DNA of 11,656 bases from Candidatus Pygmaiobacter gallistercoris (lineage in GTDB: Bacteria > Bacillota > Clostridia > Oscillospirales > Ruminococcaceae). Position 1 is the first letter of the stretch. Each line of letters starts with the position of its first letter. This document shows positions 5,900 to 11,656 of the stretch, one piece after another. The stretch is taken from positions 1 to 11,656 of the forward strand of contig DXIA01000066.1 in NCBI GenBank assembly GCA_019113125.1, given 5' to 3'. The position numbers and the translations under genes are program-made. The notes under the pieces were generated by a model. The model was not told where the DNA came from and did no database searches. It saw nothing but the letters and a program-made list of their open reading frames with translations.

Positions 5900-8392
5900 T
5901 TATTCCGCGCTGTCCTGCGCCGCATCGGCATCGGTCTGCTCCTCCGCCGAGAGATCCTCCTCTTCCCGGATGGTGCGGGCGACGGTGACCACACGGTCGC
6001 CCTCGCCCAGCCGCATCACCCGCACGCCGCCGGCGTACCGGCTCTGGACCGCGATGTCCTCGGCATGCATCCGGATGATGATGCCCTCGAGCGAGATGAG
6101 GATGATGTCGTCCTCGGGATCAACCACCTTGACCCCGGCGACCGCGCCGCCCTTGCCGCTGTAATTCTTGATGCCCTTGCCGCCGCGGTACTGCAGCCGG
6201 TACTCGCTGAGCGGGGTGCGCCGGCCGAGGCCATTCTCGGTGACGGTCAGCAGCTCGCCGCCCTCCCGGGCGATCGCCATCCCGACGACATAGTCTCCCT
6301 CGTCGAGGGTGATCGCCCGCACGCCGCGGGCGGTGCGTCCGACCACCCGCACATCGTCCTCGCCGAAGTGGATCGCCATCCCATTATGGGTCGCGACGAT
6401 CAGCCGGTCGCTGCCGTCGGTGATCCGCGTCCAGGCGAGGCTGTCCCCCTCGTCCAGCGTGATCGCGATCAGGCCGCTCTTGCGGATGTTGCGGTAGCTC
6501 GCCAGCGGGGTCCGCTTGATGACCCCGTTCTTGGTGACCATGACGAGATATCCCTCATCGCTGCCGGCCGAGACCTTGAGCATCGTCTGGACCTTCTCCT
6601 CTGCGGCGAGAGGCAGCAGATTGACGATGTTGACCCCCTTCGAGGTCCGGCTGCTCTCGGGGATCTCATATCCCTTGATCCGGTAAACCCGGCCCTGGTC
6701 GGTGACAAAGAGCAGATAGTCGTGGGTCGAGGCGATGAAGAGCTCCTCGACGAAGTCCTCGTCCCGGCGGGTGAGGCCGGTGATGCCCCGGCCGCCCCGT
6801 TTCTGGCTGTGGTAGGTGTCGGCCGGCTGCCGCTTGATATAGCCGTAGTGGGTGAGCAGGTAGACACAATCCTCCTCGGGGATCAGGTCCTCGATATCCA
6901 CCTCGCCCGAGACGGTCGCGATCTCGGTCCGCCGCTCGTCGCCGTACTTCTGCCGCATCACCATCAGCTCGTCCTTGACGATGCCGAGCACCTTGGCGTC
7001 GTCGGCGAGGATCTCCTTCCAGTTGTGGATCTTCTCCTGCAGCTCGCCCAGCTCGTTCTCGATCTTGAGGATCTCGAGGCCGGCCAGCTGGCCCAGCTGG
7101 AAGTTGACGATGGCGGTCGCCTGGGGATCATCGAAGTCGAACTTCTCCATGATCGCGGCCTTCGCCTCGGATTTGCCGCCCTTGCAGGCGCGGATGGTGG
7201 CGATGATCTCGTCGACGATGTCGGTCGCCCGCTTGAGTCCCTCGAGGATATGGGCGCGGTCCTCCGCCTTTTTCAGGTCATACTGGGTCCTGCGGCGGAT
7301 AACCTCGTCCTGGAAGGCGATATACTTCTCGAGCATCGTCTTGAGGTTCATCACCTTGGGCACCCCGCCGTCGAGGGCGAGCATGATGACCCCGACCGTC
7401 GACTGCAGCTGGGTGAAACTGTACAGCTGGTTGAGCACGACCTGGGGGTTCGCGTCCTTCTTGAGCTCAACCACCACCCGCATGCCCTCGCGGTTGGACT
7501 CGTCGTTCAGATCGCTGATCCCCTCGATCCGTTTCTCCTTGACCAGATCGGCGATGTTCTCGATCATCTTGGCCTTGTTGACCATATAGGGGATCTCGGT
7601 GATGATGATCTGGAACCGTCCGTTCTTCTTCTCCTCGATCTCGGCGCGGCCCCGCAGCGTGATCTTGCCCCGGCCGGTCGCATAGGCGGCCCGGATGCCG
7701 CTGCGGCCCATGATGATGCCGCCGGTGGGGAAATCGGGTCCCTTGATGTGCTCCATCAGCTGGAACAGCTCGGCGTCGGGGTTGTCGATCAGGCAGACGA
7801 TGCCGTCGATGACCTCCCGCAGGTTGTGGGGCGGGATGTTGGTTGCCATGCCGACCGCGATGCCGGTCGAGCCGTTGACCAGCAGGTTCGGGATCCGGCT
7901 GGGCAGCACGGCGGGCTCGAGCTTGGACTCGTCGAAGTTCGGCACGAAGTCGACGGTGTTCTTCTCGATGTCGGTCATCAGATCGACCGCGATCTTGCTC
8001 ATCCGGGCCTCGGTGTAACGGTAGGCCGCAGGGGGATCCCCGTCGACCGAGCCGAAGTTGCCCTGGCCGTCGACCAGCGGATACCGCAGCGAGAAATCCT
8101 GTGCCAGACGAACCATCGCGTCATAGACCGAGGCGTCGCCGTGGGGATGGTAGGAACCGAGCACCGCGCCGACCGTGTCGGCCGACTTGCGGTAGGGGTG
8201 GGAGGGGTCGTTGCCCCGCTCATGCATGACGTACAGGATCCGCCGGTGGACCGGCTTGAGGCCGTCCCGCACATCCGGCAGCGCCCGGGCGGTGATGACC
8301 GACATCGAGTAGTCGATGAAGGCGGACTCCATCTCCTCCCGGATGTCCCGCACGATCAGCTTGGTGCCCTCGGTGATTGAATTCTCTATCAT
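5900..8392 (-). CDS. gyrA: DNA gyrase subunit A
   Basis: An 830-residue, full-length breakage-reunion subunit of DNA gyrase, which forms an A2B2 complex with GyrB and introduces negative supercoils at the cost of ATP. The catalytic tyrosine is Tyr126 in AAYRYTEAR, equivalent to E. coli Tyr122; Arg125 precedes it. The quinolone-determining region reads [10 protein letters not shown] (82-91), with Ala87 where E. coli has Ser83 and Asp91 for Asp87. The GyrA box QKRGGRG (530-536) opens the C-terminal beta-pinwheel and separates this protein from ParC. A disordered acidic tail ([21 protein letters not shown] region) ends the protein, as in several gyrases in which the tail tunes supercoiling. The start follows gyrB by 34 bases and has an AAGGAAGG site. 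Its position behind recF-remB-gyrB supports gyrase over topoisomerase IV. Confidence 0.98.
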   Translation of the reverse strand: MIENSITEGTKLIVRDIREEMESAFIDYSMSVITARALPDVRDGLKPVHRRILYVMHERGNDPSHPYRKSADTVGAVLGSYHPHGDASVYDAMVRLAQDFSLRYPLVDGQGNFGSVDGDPPAAYRYTEARMSKIAVDLMTDIEKNTVDFVPNFDESKLEPAVLPSRIPNLLVNGSTGIAVGMATNIPPHNLREVIDGIVCLIDNPDAELFQLMEHIKGPDFPTGGIIMGRSGIRAAYATGRGKITLRGRAEIEEKKNGRFQIIITEIPYMVNKAKMIENIADLVKEKRIEGISDLNDESNREGMRVVVELKKDANPQVVLNQLYSFTQLQSTVGVIMLALDGGVPKVMNLKTMLEKYIAFQDEVIRRRTQYDLKKAEDRAHILEGLKRATDIVDEIIATIRACKGGKSEAKAAIMEKFDFDDPQATAIVNFQLGQLAGLEILKIENELGELQEKIHNWKEILADDAKVLGIVKDELMVMRQKYGDERRTEIATVSGEVDIEDLIPEEDCVYLLTHYGYIKRQPADTYHSQKRGGRGITGLTRRDEDFVEELFIASTHDYLLFVTDQGRVYRIKGYEIPESSRTSKGVNIVNLLPLAAEEKVQTMLKVSAGSDEGYLVMVTKNGVIKRTPLASYRNIRKSGLIAITLDEGDSLAWTRITDGSDRLIVATHNGMAIHFGEDDVRVVGRTARGVRAITLDEGDYVVGMAIAREGGELLTVTENGLGRRTPLSEYRLQYRGGKGIKNYSGKGGAVAGVKVVDPEDDIILISLEGIIIRMHAEDIAVQSRYAGGVRVMRLGEGDRVVTVARTIREEEDLSAEEQTDADAAQDSAE

Positions 8393-8426
8393 AACTGCCT
8401 TCCTTTTTCAAAGAGTAAAAGCGATA

Positions 8427-10403
<1,977 letters not shown>

Positions 10404-10670
10404 TCAGATATTCTTGATGTCGTCGATATAGCCCGACCGCTTTTTCAGAGTCGCGGCCGAGATCTGAGAAATATAGATGATCGGCTTTTTGCCCTCCATC
10501 ACGACAAAGCTCTTGGGCAGGTCGGCCGATACATTGATGACCCGCCCCTCGAGCTCGGCCCGGCGCAGCGTGTCCCGGGTCCGTTTCGAGATGGTGGAGG
10601 TGTCGAGATCAAAGATCCCGAGAATATCCTTGGTCCGGATCATCGTGTCGGTTCCAAGATGCAGATACAT
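10404..10670 (-). CDS. remB: RemB/YaaB-type extracellular matrix regulator (DUF370 family)
   Basis: An 88-residue protein that begins MYLHLGTDTMIRTKDILGIFDLD, the typical opening of YaaB/RemB, and ends with the conserved ISAATLKKRSGY segment. The family (DUF370) includes Bacillus RemA and RemB. RemA is a ring-forming DNA-binding activator of biofilm matrix genes, and RemB affects the same process. The ATG at 10670 is supported by AGGAGG 7 bases upstream and by family length; an upstream frame start would lie within recF. The gene sits between recF and gyrB exactly as yaaB does in Bacillus subtilis. The chain is slightly longer than the Bacillus protein, with an inserted stretch around EGRVINVSADLPKSF. 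No membrane segment is present. What it regulates here is not known. Confidence 0.93.
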   Translation of the reverse strand: MYLHLGTDTMIRTKDILGIFDLDTSTISKRTRDTLRRAELEGRVINVSADLPKSFVVMEGKKPIIYISQISAATLKKRSGYIDDIKNI

Positions 10671-10683
10671 CCTTCTTCCTCCT

Positions 10684-11656
10684 CTATTGGATCTGCCGCA
10701 GTCGGCCCTGCTCCATCTCCCAGATGCCGCCCGGGGTGTCATGGACGGCCGCCGCCTCGCAGCTGGTCAAAATCACCTGCCGCCCCTCGATTCTGCCCAG
10801 CAGAAAGTCCCGCCGGTTCTCGTCCAGCTCGCTGAGCACATCGTCGAGCAGCATCACCGGCTCGCTGCCGGCGATCTTCGCGATCTGCCGCGCCTCGGCC
10901 AGCTTGAGGGAGAGGGCGGCGCTCCGCTGCTGGCCCTGGCTGCCGAACGCCCGGGCGTCGGCGCCGCCGATCTCGATCTTAAAGTCCTCCCGGTGGGGCC
11001 CGACGGTGCAGTACCCCGCCCGCAGATCCGCCGCCCGGGCCGCCCGGATCCGGCAAAGCAGATCCGCCGGCCCCTCCGCCGAGGGCAGATAGGCAAAGCT
11101 GCACTGCTCGCTGCCCGCCGCGAGGTTGTCGTAGGTCTCGCCCGCGATCTCAAATAATCCCTTGAGATAGTCCCCCCGCCGGCGGATCATCTCGCTCCCC
11201 GCCGCGGCGAGGGCCGCATCAAACGGCTCGAGCAGCTCCTCAAGCCCCTCAAACCGGCGGGCATCCCGCAGCAGCGCGTTCTTCTGGGCAAGCGCACGAA
11301 TATACCTTCTGTATATTGGAATATACCCAGGGTAGAGCTGCATCAGCGCCGCGTCGACAAACCGGCGGCGGCCCTCCGGAGCGCCCCGCACCAGGTCGAG
11401 GTGGGCGGGGGAGAAGACCACCGCATAGAAATGGCCGGCGAGGTTGGTCGCCCGGCCAAAGTCGACCCCGTCGAGCTGGGCATTCCGGCCGGGATGCACC
11501 CCGGCCGCGGCGGCGTTCTCACCGCCGATGACGATCCGGTACTCCTCCCGGCGGTCGTCCTCCCGGCGCGCGGCGGACTCGATCACCGCGTAGGGCTCCC
11601 CCCGGCGCACCAGCTGAACGTCCCGACTGCCCCGGAAACTCTTGGCCCCCGACAGC
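10684..11656 (-). CDS. recF: DNA replication and repair protein RecF, 5' end outside window
   Basis: The frame is open at the right edge. The 323 visible residues lack perhaps 45-50 N-terminal ones, including the Walker A loop. The first visible residues, LSGAKSFRGSRD, match the RecF segment just after that loop. The ABC signature appears as GSQGQQRSAALSLKLAEA (near 10900-10950), and Walker B with D-loop as MLLDDVLSELDENRR (near 10815-10860), followed by QVILTSCE. RecF is an SMC-like ATPase that, with RecO and RecR, loads RecA at single-strand gaps and stalled forks. The in-frame GTG at 11610 is internal and is not the start. remB begins 13 bases after the stop. A 10-codon AT-rich patch with untypical codons lies at 11298-11331. 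Confidence 0.96.
   Translation of the reverse strand, partial: LSGAKSFRGSRDVQLVRRGEPYAVIESAARREDDRREEYRIVIGGENAAAAGVHPGRNAQLDGVDFGRATNLAGHFYAVVFSPAHLDLVRGAPEGRRRFVDAALMQLYPGYIPIYRRYIRALAQKNALLRDARRFEGLEELLEPFDAALAAAGSEMIRRRGDYLKGLFEIAGETYDNLAAGSEQCSFAYLPSAEGPADLLCRIRAARAADLRAGYCTVGPHREDFKIEIGGADARAFGSQGQQRSAALSLKLAEARQIAKIAGSEPVMLLDDVLSELDENRRDFLLGRIEGRQVILTSCEAAAVHDTPGGIWEMEQGRLRQIQ
11298..11327. repeat. Dyad and 21-base-spaced direct repeat inside recF
   Basis: GTATATTGGAATATAC (11311-11326) is a perfect inverted repeat with 7-bp arms around GG. GAATATACC occurs at 11298-11306 and again at 11319-11327, offset 21 bases, or two helical turns. The codons here (CCA, ATA, AGA, AGG, CGT and ATT within about 12 positions) differ from the GC-ending codons of the rest of recF. 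It looks like a protein-binding site embedded in coding sequence, but chance is not excluded. Confidence 0.45.

Noticed and set aside
5876..8380. An 834-codon open frame on the plus strand opposite gyrA
   Set aside because: It mirrors gyrA almost base for base, has no family resemblance and is rich in Asp/Leu/Val/His repeats expected from the complement of GC-ending codons. gyrA has all catalytic motifs.

Overview
The window is GC-rich, low-complexity-free chromosomal DNA that reads as an endospore-forming member of the Firmicutes, most likely class Clostridia and close to the Oscillospiraceae/Ruminococcaceae. This rests on the gene order recF-remB-gyrB-gyrA, which is the dnaA/oriC-proximal order of Bacillus and many Clostridia; on a CotF-type spore coat gene; on strong AGGAGG ribosome binding sites; and on the sequence flavour of GyrA (active site context AAYRYTE) and GyrB (PLWGK). 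The genus cannot be named from the sequence.

Right half (about 5900-11656, all on the minus strand): recF (5' end outside the window), remB/yaaB, gyrB and gyrA follow each other with gaps of 13, 48 and 34 bases and look like one transcription unit for replication-linked recombination repair and DNA supercoiling. A hairpin follows gyrA. Inside recF there is a short AT-rich patch with untypical codons that forms a perfect dyad and a 21-base-spaced direct repeat.

Middle (about 4690-5834): a small membrane protein of unknown function (minus) converges on a 59-residue cysteine-rich DUF1540-type protein (plus), and the two share an 18-bp bidirectional terminator. The 322-base gap to the left of the DUF1540 gene holds a very good minus-strand sigma-A type promoter, operator-like palindromes and a possible forespore (sigma-F type) promoter.

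Left half (1-4686): a minus-strand three-gene operon encodes a DUF2975 membrane protein, a small XRE-family regulator and a large polytopic DUF4173-type membrane protein that starts at TTG. The first two resemble the YoaS/YozG pair. Next come two plus-strand genes, a small helical protein and a CotF-like coat protein. Divergent from these, running off the left edge, is a membrane-anchored trypsin-like (HtrA-family) serine protease fused to a C-terminal helical-repeat domain. No tRNA, rRNA, CRISPR array, insertion sequence or phage gene was seen. No wholly new system can be claimed. The most unusual points are the dyad in recF, the substitutions at drug-contact positions in both gyrase subunits, and the XRE/DUF2975/DUF4173 operon with its possible leader operators.
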